Positions 1 to 6,012 of a DNA stretch of 6,012 bases are shown in pieces. The notes under the pieces were generated by a model. That model was not told the origin of the DNA and searched no databases. It saw only the letters and a list, made by a program, of their open reading frames with translations. Each line of letters begins with the position of its first letter. The stretch's first letter is position 1. Position numbers and translations under genes: made by a program. This DNA is from Myxococcales bacterium (GTDB lineage: Bacteria > Myxococcota_A > UBA9160 > JALSIO01), in NCBI GenBank assembly GCA_026989995.1, contig JALSIO010000062.1, forward strand, positions 1 through 6,012. Direction: 5' to 3'.

Positions 1-1557
1 CCGGTTCTCTCCTACGCCGACGTGCTGCGGGGCGAGTTCGACGCAGGCCGCGTGGCCGGGCGCACGGTGTTCGTGGGCGCCTCGGCTGCCGAGCTCCAGG
101 ATCTCTGGCCGACACCACTCGGCCCGGGCCGGCCGGGTGTGCTGCTCCAGGCCCTCTCCTACCGGACGCTCGCGGCCGAGGCCACCGGCCTCCCGGTGCT
201 GCAGAGCGCCGGCCCCGCCCTCCGGATGGCCGAGGTGGTGATGCTCCTCCTCGCGGCAACCCTGCTCGGCGCCGGTGCGCACCACCGGCGCCTCGCAACC
301 GGCCTCGTGCTCGGCGCGGCGGTGCTCCCGGCGCACACCCTGCTCGTGGCGCGCTTCGGGTGGCTGATCGACCCCCTGCTCCCGCTGCTCGCCCTCGCCA
401 GCCACCACCTGCTCTCCCTCGAGGCGGTGCGCCGCCGTGTCGGGCGGGCGCTCGCGCTCCGGGAGCGCTCCCTCGAGGCACTCTTCCTCGTCGCCGAGAC
501 CAGCAGTGTGGAGACCCCGGCGCGTAGCGTCCGAATGGCTCTGTCCCTGCTCGGGCAGGTGGTGGGTGCCACGGGTGTGGCCCTCCTCCGCGCCCGCGAG
601 GATGGAACCCTCTCGGGTGACCGCCTCGAATGGAGTCGCTCCGGCGAGGGCGCCCTCGGCTGCGCGCGGACGGCGGAGGAAGTACTCGAAAGCCGGCGGG
701 TGCGCCTCTTCGAGCGCGACGCCCCGGAGGCCCCGGCTCCGTGTGCGGCCGTCTATGCGCCACTGCTGGCGGGATCGGTTCCGGTGGGTGCGCTCCTCGT
801 GGAGCGACGCGGGGCCCGGCCCTTCTCCCCGGACGAGCTCCACATGATCGCCACGGTGGGCGCCCACGTGGCGCTCTCGGCGGAAAACCTGCGCCTGCTT
901 CGCAACCTGCGCTCGACCTTCGACGCCTCCATCGAGGCCCTGGCCAGCGCCGTGGAGGCGCGCGACGGATACACCGAGTCCCACTGTCGACGCCTCGCGA
1001 TCCTCTCGACGCTGATGGCCGAGCGGCTCGGGCTGCCGGGCGAGGAGGTGGAGGCGATCCGGCTCGGAGCGCTGCTCCACGACGTGGGCAAGATCGGCAT
1101 CCGCGACGAGATCCTCCTCAAGCCCGGCCGCTTCGACGCAGAGGAGCGGGTCGAGATGCAGCGCCACACCGTGATCGGCCACCAGATCGTGGCGCCCATC
1201 CGCGGGCTCTCGGAAGTCACCCGCGCCTGCGTCCGACACCACCACGAACGGTGGGACGGCACGGGCTACCCGGATGGCCTCGCCGGGGAGGAGATCCCCC
1301 TCGGCGCCCGCATCGTGGCCATCGTGGACGTATGGGACGCGCTGTCCACCGCCCGCCCGTACAAGCCCGCCTATCCGGAGGAGCGGGTCCTCGACCTCCT
1401 CCGGAAGGGGCGGGGCAGCGCCTTCGATCCCGAGCTCGTGGATCTCTTCCTCGAGATCCTCGACACCGAAGGGGAGGAGCTTCGCGCCCTCGTGGCGGAG
1501 CGCTCCTCCCTGCCGGCGACGCCCCGCGGCGCCGACCCCGAGAAGGAGATGCCATGA
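1..1557 (+). CDS. CHASE2-GAF-HD-GYP transmembrane signalling protein, 5' end missing
   Basis: Probable sensor phosphodiesterase that degrades cyclic di-GMP in the cytoplasm in response to a periplasmic signal. The frame is open from base 1, so the true start is upstream; the GTG at 22 lies inside a CHASE2 domain and is not a likely start. Counting codons from base 1, residues 1-65 look like the end of CHASE2 (TVFVGASAAELQDLWPTPL, then PGVLLQA). About 77-93, 99-117 and 121-140 are three hydrophobic segments, the usual arrangement after CHASE2. About 155-297 is a GAF-like region ending in a helix. From about 305 comes an HD-GYP domain: H360-D361-V-G-K, then HHHERWDGTGYP at 413-424 and the family's DVWDALSTARPYK stretch. 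All signature residues are present, so activity is expected by family knowledge. The stop overlaps the start of the next gene. CHASE2 is more often joined to cyclases or kinases. The GAF call is the weakest part; its ligand is unknown. Confidence 0.9.
   Translation, partial: PVLSYADVLRGEFDAGRVAGRTVFVGASAAELQDLWPTPLGPGRPGVLLQALSYRTLAAEATGLPVLQSAGPALRMAEVVMLLLAATLLGAGAHHRRLATGLVLGAAVLPAHTLLVARFGWLIDPLLPLLALASHHLLSLEAVRRRVGRALALRERSLEALFLVAETSSVETPARSVRMALSLLGQVVGATGVALLRAREDGTLSGDRLEWSRSGEGALGCARTAEEVLESRRVRLFERDAPEAPAPCAAVYAPLLAGSVPVGALLVERRGARPFSPDELHMIATVGAHVALSAENLRLLRNLRSTFDASIEALASAVEARDGYTESHCRRLAILSTLMAERLGLPGEEVEAIRLGALLHDVGKIGIRDEILLKPGRFDAEERVEMQRHTVIGHQIVAPIRGLSEVTRACVRHHHERWDGTGYPDGLAGEEIPLGARIVAIVDVWDALSTARPYKPAYPEERVLDLLRKGRGSAFDPELVDLFLEILDTEGEELRALVAERSSLPATPRGADPEKEMP
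1544..1548 (+). promoter_or_regulatory. Ribosome-binding site of the FecR-domain gene
   Basis: AGGAG lies five bases before the ATG at 1554, inside the last codons of the HD-GYP gene. It fixes the start of the downstream gene, and the ATGA overlap with the upstream stop suggests translational coupling. Confidence 0.7.
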
Positions 1558-2690
1558 CCCTCCCCACCCGACGCCTCTCGATCCTGGCCCTGTCCCTGGC
1601 CGGAGCGCTGCTGCTCGCACCCCGACCGGCCGCCGCGGAGGGCCCCCGCGCCCTCTTCGTGCAGGGCGAGGTGGAGGTCGGACGCGGTGAGCCGCCCGTC
1701 TTCCATGCCCTCGCCGAGGGAGAAGCCCTTCTGCCGGGCGACCGCATCCGCACCGGCGTCGACGGCCGGGCCGAGCTCGCCGTCGGCCGCGGCGTCGTGC
1801 GGCTTTTCGAGAGCTCCCTGCTTCGCCTTCCCGACCGCCTCGACGAGGGCTCCGTCCGACTCGGACTCGACGAGGGCCGGTCGCTTTTCGACGTGATGCG
1901 CCGCAGCGAAGGGGAGCTCTTCGAGGTGGAGACGCCCGAGGCGGTGGTCAGCGTGCGGGGGACCCGCTTCGCCGTGGCCCGGGTCGCCGGGACGGTCGGG
2001 GTCTCCGTGTTCCGGGGTGCCGTGCACGTCGCGGGCGTGGCCGCTCCCGCGAACCTTCTCCTCGAACCCGGCGACCTGGCACTCGGGGGCGTCGGCCGCA
2101 GCTTCGAGCTCCGGCACGAGGTCCTCGCCGACCCCTGGGACGGCTTCCACCGGGGTGGGGCGGCACCGCTCCTGCAACACCTGCCTCCGGCGGCAGGCCC
2201 TTCGCCGCGGGCCGGGCTTCCCATCGGGCCGCCCGGAAACCTCGCCCGGGAGATGCCGACGACGGCAACGCCGGCGTCCGAGGCTACCACCGGTTCCGCA
2301 CCGAGGCCGCTCCATGGCCGCAGGGGGGTTCGGGTCGATGTCCTCGCCGCGGTCCGGGAGAAACCGGAGCTGATGCACTACGCGATCGTCCGCGGCCAGC
2401 CCGGTGGCCTCGGGGGACGCCTCGGGGGTGTCGACGGCGAGAGCCCGATGGGCCGGGCGGAGCGCATCCAGGGGATGGACGGTGAGAGCCCGGGCGGCCC
2501 CACCGGCGCGATCGCCGCGGTTCCGATCCTGCCCGTCCACCCGGGAGCTGCCGCGCTGCGGCGACACCCGGCCATGCTCCAGAGGCTCACCCCGGAGATG
2601 CGCGACGAGCTCCGCAGCCAGCTCGAGCAGGCCGAGAACTTGCAGGAGCTGCAGCAGCTCCTGCAGGATTCGGGCCTGCAGGGCGGGTAG
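1554..2690 (+). CDS. Exported FecR-domain protein
   Basis: A 378-residue protein likely to act in the periplasm. Residues 1-28 form a Sec signal peptide: basic MTLPTRR, a Leu/Ala-rich core, and a probable cut after AAA before E29. There is no lipobox cysteine. About 33-180 is a FecR domain: PGDRIRTGVDGRAELAVG (61-78), the core ETPEAVVSVRGTRFAVARV (126-144) and a closing LLEPGDLAL. The N-terminal anti-sigma helices of classical FecR and a sigma-factor partner are absent, so it is not a ferric-citrate-type anti-sigma factor. Residues 200-330 are a Pro/Gly/Ala-rich linker in which DGESP occurs twice (294-298 and 309-313). Residues 341-374 are Leu/Gln/Glu-rich and probably helical or coiled-coil. 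The ATG is chosen for its ribosome-binding site, the signal peptide and the ATGA overlap with the HD-GYP gene. I infer that it works with that receptor, perhaps as a ligand, scaffold or envelope sensor. The exact role is unknown. Confidence 0.85.
   Translation: MTLPTRRLSILALSLAGALLLAPRPAAAEGPRALFVQGEVEVGRGEPPVFHALAEGEALLPGDRIRTGVDGRAELAVGRGVVRLFESSLLRLPDRLDEGSVRLGLDEGRSLFDVMRRSEGELFEVETPEAVVSVRGTRFAVARVAGTVGVSVFRGAVHVAGVAAPANLLLEPGDLALGGVGRSFELRHEVLADPWDGFHRGGAAPLLQHLPPAAGPSPRAGLPIGPPGNLAREMPTTATPASEATTGSAPRPLHGRRGVRVDVLAAVREKPELMHYAIVRGQPGGLGGRLGGVDGESPMGRAERIQGMDGESPGGPTGAIAAVPILPVHPGAAALRRHPAMLQRLTPEMRDELRSQLEQAENLQELQQLLQDSGLQGG
2641..2665. repeat. Perfect 12-bp inverted repeat inside the FecR gene
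   Basis: TGCAGGAGCTGC (2641-2652) is followed, after the single base A2653, by its exact reverse complement (2654-2665). In RNA it would fold into an 11-bp stem with a three-base loop. It encodes the LQELQQLLQ part of the helical tail and ends 25 bases before the end of the gene. No T-tract follows, so it is not a classical terminator. Repeated CTG and CAG codons alone may explain it. Confidence 0.6.
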
Positions 2691-2770
2691 GGGGCGGCCG
2701 GGAGGCCCCGCGTGGCCCTTCGGGACGCCTCGCGACTGCGGATCCGAGGGGCCGGGCCTCTCCTCCGGGC
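2691..2770. other. Gap between convergent genes, possible weak terminator hairpin
   Basis: This 80-base gap separates the ends of the FecR-domain gene and the SDR gene. The clearest structure is GCGT (2710-2713) pairing with ACGC (2725-2728), with CCC (2716-2718) and GGG (2722-2724) stacked inside and a two-base bulge. The tip alternatively reads C-TTCG-G (2718-2723), a stable tetraloop common in terminators. There is no T-run on either strand, so termination here is only a guess. Confidence 0.25.
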
Positions 2771-3784
2771 TCAGCCCCGCGCTTGGATCAGGCCCCGGGC
2801 CACCAGCCAGGCCTCCGTGCGGCGCATGCCCTCGGCGAGATCGACCCGGGGCGCGTAGCCGAGAAGCCGGCGCGCCTTCTCGTCGGAGACGGTGTGCTGT
2901 TTGCTCAGCATGAGCATGGTCTCGCGGCTGACCTCGAGGGGCCGGCCCGCCAGCCGGGCGAGCCGTGAGACGAACCCGGCGATGCGCAGGGCCGTCGGCG
3001 TCGAGAACGAGCGCGGGGGCACCCGGCGACCGGCCCAGCGGGCGTGGTAGGAGAAGAACTCCGCCGCAGGGACCGCCGAGGGCCCGAGCAGGTTGAAGAT
3101 GTGCCCTTCGGCTGCCGGGAGGCCCGCTGCCCGCACGATGCCTTCGACGAGGTCGTCGATGTAGATCGGCGAGAAGAGGCCCTGCCCGTGGGCGGGGAGG
3201 AAGAAGAGCCCCCGTTTCATCATCTCGAGCGGAATCAGCACCCACGGACGGGAGCCGGGGCCGTAGATGTCCGCCGGCCGGACGATGGTGCAGGGGATCT
3301 CGCCGGCCGCGTGGGCCGCGAGCACCGGGTGCTCGCTCGCGGCCTTGGAGTCCTGGTAGGCGTTGCCCGACAGGACCGTGATGGGCGTCCGCTCGTCGGC
3401 GTCGGGCGGGCGGTGCCAGCCGTAGGCGCCCACCGACGAGACGTGCACGAAGCGCCGGGCGCCACCGGCGATGGCCGCGTCGAGGGCGCGCCGGGCGCCG
3501 CCCACCGTCACCCGGCGGTAGAGCTCCGGCGGGGCCACGTTCGAGACCACGGCCGCCGTGTGCACCACGAGGTCGCACCCCGCGGCGTGCTCCATCCAGG
3601 GTGCCGGGCCCTCCTCGCCGAGATCCCCGGCCACGACGTTCCACTCCGGGTCCGGCCGGAGGTCCACGCCGCGGACCTCGGCTCCGAGCTCCCGGTACCG
3701 GGAGAGCACCGCGCGACCGACGAAGCCACACGCTCCGGTCACGAAGACGCGCGACGGCACGGAGGGCAGGGGCGGTTCGCTCAC
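2771..3784 (-). CDS. NAD(P)-dependent extended SDR, epimerase/dehydratase family
   Basis: A 337-residue cytoplasmic oxidoreductase of the extended short-chain dehydrogenase/reductase fold. The cofactor motif is TGACGFVG at 16-23, after a beta strand (RVFVTG), with an acidic D41 at the end of the second strand that favours NAD over NADP by family rules. The active site is visible: serines 116-117 in VHVSSVGAYG and Y143-Q-D-S-K147 (YxxxK), followed by IVRPADIYGPG at 167-177, typical of sugar-nucleotide epimerases and 3-beta-hydroxysteroid-type dehydrogenases. Length is normal for the family. The GTG start is chosen because it overlaps the stop of the upstream thiamine-diphosphate enzyme gene as GTGA; an in-frame GTG eight codons later has no ribosome-binding site. 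Coupling suggests it acts on the product or substrate of that enzyme, for example reducing or oxidising a hydroxyketone. The substrate cannot be told; the family assignment is firm. Confidence 0.88.
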   Translation of the reverse strand: MSEPPLPSVPSRVFVTGACGFVGRAVLSRYRELGAEVRGVDLRPDPEWNVVAGDLGEEGPAPWMEHAAGCDLVVHTAAVVSNVAPPELYRRVTVGGARRALDAAIAGGARRFVHVSSVGAYGWHRPPDADERTPITVLSGNAYQDSKAASEHPVLAAHAAGEIPCTIVRPADIYGPGSRPWVLIPLEMMKRGLFFLPAHGQGLFSPIYIDDLVEGIVRAAGLPAAEGHIFNLLGPSAVPAAEFFSYHARWAGRRVPPRSFSTPTALRIAGFVSRLARLAGRPLEVSRETMLMLSKQHTVSDEKARRLLGYAPRVDLAEGMRRTEAWLVARGLIQARG

Positions 3785-5508
3785 CAGCCCCGCAGGCTCC
3801 GGGCGCGGCGGAACTGCTCCCAGCCCGGGGGCTTCACGTTGATCTCGGGATCGACCTGCACGTGCACCACCGCGGGACGGCCGGAGGCGAGGGCGCGCTC
3901 GAGGGCCGGCCGGAGATCCTCGTCCTTCTCCACCCGCTCGCCGTGGCAGCCCATGCCCCGGGCGAGCTCGTCGTAGAACACCGGCGCGAGGTCGATGCCC
4001 CGGTCCTTCCACTGGTCCGCCCCGTAGCCCTGGGCCAGGAAGGCCGTCTTCTCCATGCCCCACGCGTGGTCCGTGGCCACGACCACCAGCACCGGCAGCC
4101 CCTCCCGGGCTGCGGTCTCGAGCTCCATCACGTGGAATCCGAAGGCGCCGTCGCCGGTGAGCAGGCACACCGGACGCTCCCGGGCGGCGAGCTTCGCGCC
4201 GAGGGCGAAGCCCACGCCCGTTCCGAGGTAGCCCATCTTGACCGAGTAGAGGAAGCTCGGCGAGGAGAGGATCGGGTGGAAGGCCACGCCGGTCAGCACG
4301 GTGTTTCCACCGTCGAGGACCGTGATGGCGTCGCGGGGCATCACCTCCCGGATGGCGAGGACCATGCGCCCGGGGTGCACGCCGCGGGTCGCGGGCTCGG
4401 CGAGGTATCGCGCGCCCTGGGCCATCGTCTCCGCGCTCCGTGCGCGGTACTCGGCCAGCTCCGGAGGTGCCCCGCGCGGGCCGGTGCGCCGGCGTACCGC
4501 CTCGAGGAGTGCCCGGAGCCCGGCCCGGGCGTCGGCCACCAGGGGGAGATCCACCGGCCGGTTGAGGCCGATGGAGAGCGGATCGCAATCCAGGTGGATG
4601 GTGATCTGCGAGTCGGGATCCCCCCAGAGGGGCGGCATGCCCCAGCCGTCGTACTCGCCGAGGCGGGCGCCCACCACCAGCACGACCTCGGCGCGATTGC
4701 GGGCCTGCCCGGCGCCGGCCAGGTCGAAGGGGTGGAAGTAGTGCGGGTGGTCCTCGGGAATCACGCCGCGGGCGCCGAGGGTGGAGCCCATGCAGGCGCC
4801 GAGGTGGTCGCCGAGGGCCTGGAGCTCGGCAGCGGCATCGGCCCAGAGCACGCCCTTGCCCGCGTGGATGTAGATCCGCGAGGCGCCGGCGAGGAGCTCC
4901 GCGGCGCGCTCGATCGCCTCCGGATCGCCGGCCCCGAGGGAGGGGACGCGGTAGCGCCGGGCCTCCACCACCGGCGGCAGTTCCGCCTCCTCCACCTGCT
5001 CGAGCAGGAGCTCGTCCGGGATGGCGAGGTACGAGGGACCCGGTCGGCCGGTGGTCGCGTGCCGGAAGGCCGCGCGCATCATCTCGGGGAGGCGCTCCCA
5101 CTGGCGCACGGTGGCGGCGTACTTCGTGATCGGCCGGGCCATGTTCTCGGTGTCCGCGGACTGCCAGGCACCCCCGCGGTTCGGGTCGGCCTTGAGGCGC
5201 GGCCGGAGCGTGCCGAGGGCGAGCAGTGGGTGCCCCTCGGCCTGGGCGCTCACCACCCCGGCGAGCATGTTGCCCGTCCCGCAGCCCGGGTTGGCGAGCA
5301 CCACCCCCGGCTTGCGCGCGATGCGCGCGTAGCCCTCGGCGACGTGGACCGCCGCCTCCTCGTGATGGGTGTTGACGTAGCGGATCCCGTAGTTCGCGGT
5401 GTGCGCCACGATCGGGATGTGGGCGCCGTCGATGATGCCGGTGACGAGCTCGATGCCCTCCGCCCGAAGGCAGCGGACGAGGAGCTCGCCGACGGTGATC
5501 CTGGCCAT
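3781..5508 (-). CDS. Thiamine-diphosphate-dependent enzyme, acetolactate-synthase-like
   Basis: A 575-residue cytoplasmic enzyme with the usual length and three-domain order of the acetolactate synthase/decarboxylase superfamily. The N-terminal pyrimidine-binding domain (about 1-170) carries the catalytic glutamate E50 in NTHHEEAAVHVAEGYAR, then NPGCGTGN (73-80) and WQSADTENMARPITKYA. The central domain (about 190-325) contains VVLVVGARLGEYDGWG. The C-terminal cofactor domain (about 375-560) has MGYLGTGVGFALGAKLA (425-441) and GDG at 452-454. Where the family has Asn-Asn after GDG, this protein has T479-D480-H481 before AWGMEK. The GQV motif typical of true acetolactate synthase reads GTL (99-101). 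I therefore do not call it ilvB; it more likely makes or cleaves a C-C bond next to a carbonyl in a specialised pathway. The ATG follows a strong GGAGG-type site. The end overlaps the SDR gene by four bases. Substrate unknown. Confidence 0.9.
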   Translation of the reverse strand: MARITVGELLVRCLRAEGIELVTGIIDGAHIPIVAHTANYGIRYVNTHHEEAAVHVAEGYARIARKPGVVLANPGCGTGNMLAGVVSAQAEGHPLLALGTLRPRLKADPNRGGAWQSADTENMARPITKYAATVRQWERLPEMMRAAFRHATTGRPGPSYLAIPDELLLEQVEEAELPPVVEARRYRVPSLGAGDPEAIERAAELLAGASRIYIHAGKGVLWADAAAELQALGDHLGACMGSTLGARGVIPEDHPHYFHPFDLAGAGQARNRAEVVLVVGARLGEYDGWGMPPLWGDPDSQITIHLDCDPLSIGLNRPVDLPLVADARAGLRALLEAVRRRTGPRGAPPELAEYRARSAETMAQGARYLAEPATRGVHPGRMVLAIREVMPRDAITVLDGGNTVLTGVAFHPILSSPSFLYSVKMGYLGTGVGFALGAKLAARERPVCLLTGDGAFGFHVMELETAAREGLPVLVVVATDHAWGMEKTAFLAQGYGADQWKDRGIDLAPVFYDELARGMGCHGERVEKDEDLRPALERALASGRPAVVHVQVDPEINVKPPGWEQFRRARSLRGW

Positions 5509-5721
5509 GGGCCTCCTCCTCCGGGGGGTGGGGCCCCATGATGCGCCGCGCCGTCCCGGGGCGCTACCCGGGGCGGCACCGCGGCCGGGCCGGCGGCACG
5601 GGTGCGCCTGCGGCGTGCCCCCGTGCGGGCACCCCGGCCCCGCCCACGGGCCGCGGATCGCCGACAGGCCCGGCTCCCCCGATGCCGGACCAACGGGCCC
5701 GAAGGCAGGGAATCGTCCGAC
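5509..5721. other. Extremely GC-rich gap and leader with competing hairpins
   Basis: These 213 bases lie between the luciferase-like gene and the thiamine-diphosphate enzyme gene, both on the minus strand. I see no convincing gene and no clear -35/-10 promoter. Inverted repeats are present: GCACGGG (5596-5602) with CCCGTGC (5620-5626); GTGCCC (5615-5620) with GGGCAC (5627-5632); and CCGGC (5670-5674) with GCCGG (5684-5688). The first two exclude each other. None is followed by a T-run. At this base composition chance hairpins are common, so any regulatory role is only possible. The gap leaves open whether the flanking genes form one operon. Confidence 0.4.
5512..5522 (-). promoter_or_regulatory. 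Strong ribosome-binding site of the thiamine-diphosphate enzyme gene
   Basis: On the minus strand the bases read GGAGGAGGAGG, a triple-register anti-16S match ending three bases before the ATG at 5508. The middle register gives a spacing near the optimum. It supports that ATG over the out-of-frame ATG at 5539. Confidence 0.7.
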
Positions 5722-6012
5722 CTACCAGTCGCGGATCACCGGCAGGACCTGCTCCCCGAAGAGGCGGACGCTCGCCTCGGCCTCCTGCTGGGGCATTCCG
5801 CCATAGTTCGAGATGAGGTTCAGCTCGAAGTCGCCGATGATCTCGCGCCGGCGGGCGAGCTTCTCCACGATCTGCTCGGGGGTGCCGTAGATGTTGACCG
5901 AGCAGTACGCACGGGCCGCCACCTCGAGCCCGACCTGGCGGAAGGCGTCCGCCGCGGACTGGTAGCTGTCGTATCCGCCGACCTTTGCGAAGTGGTCTCC
6001 CATGAGCTCGTA
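5722..6012 (-). CDS. Luciferase-like flavin-dependent oxidoreductase, C-terminal part only
   Basis: The last 96 residues of a protein whose start lies beyond the right edge. The frame is open to base 6012, so the ATG at 6003 is internal. The sequence matches the end of bacterial luciferase-like monooxygenases: YELMGDHFAKVGGYDSY at the start of the fragment, then YGTPEQIVEKLARRREIIGDF and the typical LISNYGGMP turn, followed by an amphipathic end with RLFGEQVLPVIRDW. Family members use reduced flavin (usually FMNH2 supplied by a reductase, or F420) and oxygen or another acceptor to oxidise aldehydes, alkanes, sulfonates or other organic compounds. The catalytic and flavin-binding part is outside the window, so cofactor and substrate cannot be judged. 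It points the same way as the thiamine-diphosphate enzyme and SDR genes downstream and may belong to the same pathway, but the 213-base gap makes this uncertain. Confidence 0.82.
   Translation of the reverse strand, partial: YELMGDHFAKVGGYDSYQSAADAFRQVGLEVAARAYCSVNIYGTPEQIVEKLARRREIIGDFELNLISNYGGMPQQEAEASVRLFGEQVLPVIRDW

Noticed and set aside
22..24. GTG as the start of the HD-GYP protein.
   Set aside because: It falls within the conserved end of a CHASE2 domain, the frame is open to base 1, and the sensor domain would lose its N-terminal part.
630..1553. In-frame upstream extension of the FecR gene.
   Set aside because: It is an out-of-frame reading of the GAF and HD-GYP coding region. The ATG at 1554 has a ribosome-binding site and begins a clear signal peptide.
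1371..3731. A 786-codon open frame on the minus strand crossing the FecR gene, the convergent gap and part of the SDR gene.
   Set aside because: It spans genes on both strands, is Arg/Gly/Pro-rich and has no recognisable domain.
2771..5539. One 922-codon open frame on the minus strand that could be read as a large fusion protein ending in the SDR.
   Set aside because: Only the part below 3784 encodes a recognisable protein. The rest is an Arg/Pro/Gly-rich out-of-frame reading of the thiamine-diphosphate enzyme gene, whose own frame carries all family motifs. High GC simply removes stop codons.
3601..5541. A 646-codon open frame on the plus strand antisense to the enzyme genes.
   Set aside because: The translation is rich in His, Gly, Arg and Ala without domain motifs and mirrors the coding strand opposite; a GC-driven shadow.
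5670..5688. Short hairpin downstream of the luciferase-like gene as an intrinsic terminator.
   Set aside because: The stem has only five pairs, the loop nine bases, and no T-run follows on the minus strand; expected by chance at this GC content.
5538..5816. Small plus-strand open frame in the gap before the luciferase-like gene.
   Set aside because: It overlaps the end of that gene in antisense, is Arg/Pro/Gly-rich and has no plausible ribosome-binding site or motif.

Overview
This is a very GC-rich bacterial window (GC-ending codons dominate every gene, and the gaps between genes are richer still). It is gene-dense, with short gaps and 4-base start/stop overlaps. A transmembrane CHASE2/GAF/HD-GYP receptor, a secreted FecR-domain protein, and a cluster of thiamine-diphosphate, SDR and luciferase-like enzymes fit an environmental Gram-negative with a large genome, for example a myxobacterial or other former deltaproteobacterial or Binatota-like lineage. 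That placement is inference; no rRNA or marker gene is present.

Left part, + strand (1-2690): a two-gene signalling unit. The first gene, whose 5' end lies outside the window, encodes the end of an extracytoplasmic CHASE2 sensor domain, three membrane segments, a GAF-like domain and an HD-GYP phosphodiesterase domain with its signature motifs intact. It overlaps by ATGA the start of a gene for an exported FecR-domain protein with a long low-complexity linker and a Leu/Gln-rich helical tail. A plausible reading is that the exported protein and the sensor domain meet in the periplasm and that the output is hydrolysis of cyclic di-GMP.

Centre (2691-2770): a short gap between convergent genes, with weak hairpins only.

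Right part, - strand (6012-2771, read right to left): the C-terminal end of a luciferase-like flavin-dependent oxidoreductase, a gap of 213 bases that is extremely GC-rich and holds competing hairpins and a strong ribosome-binding site, then a 575-residue acetolactate-synthase-like thiamine-diphosphate enzyme overlapping by GTGA an NAD(P)-dependent extended SDR (epimerase/dehydratase family). The last two are almost certainly co-transcribed and probably translationally coupled, which suggests consecutive steps of one pathway (carboligation or decarboxylation followed by redox or epimerisation); the substrate cannot be read from the sequence. No mobile element, CRISPR array, tRNA or rRNA was seen. 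The most notable points are the unusual metal-binding motif of the thiamine-diphosphate enzyme, the HD-GYP/FecR couplet, and a perfect 12-bp inverted repeat inside the end of the FecR gene. I see no clear case for a wholly new system.
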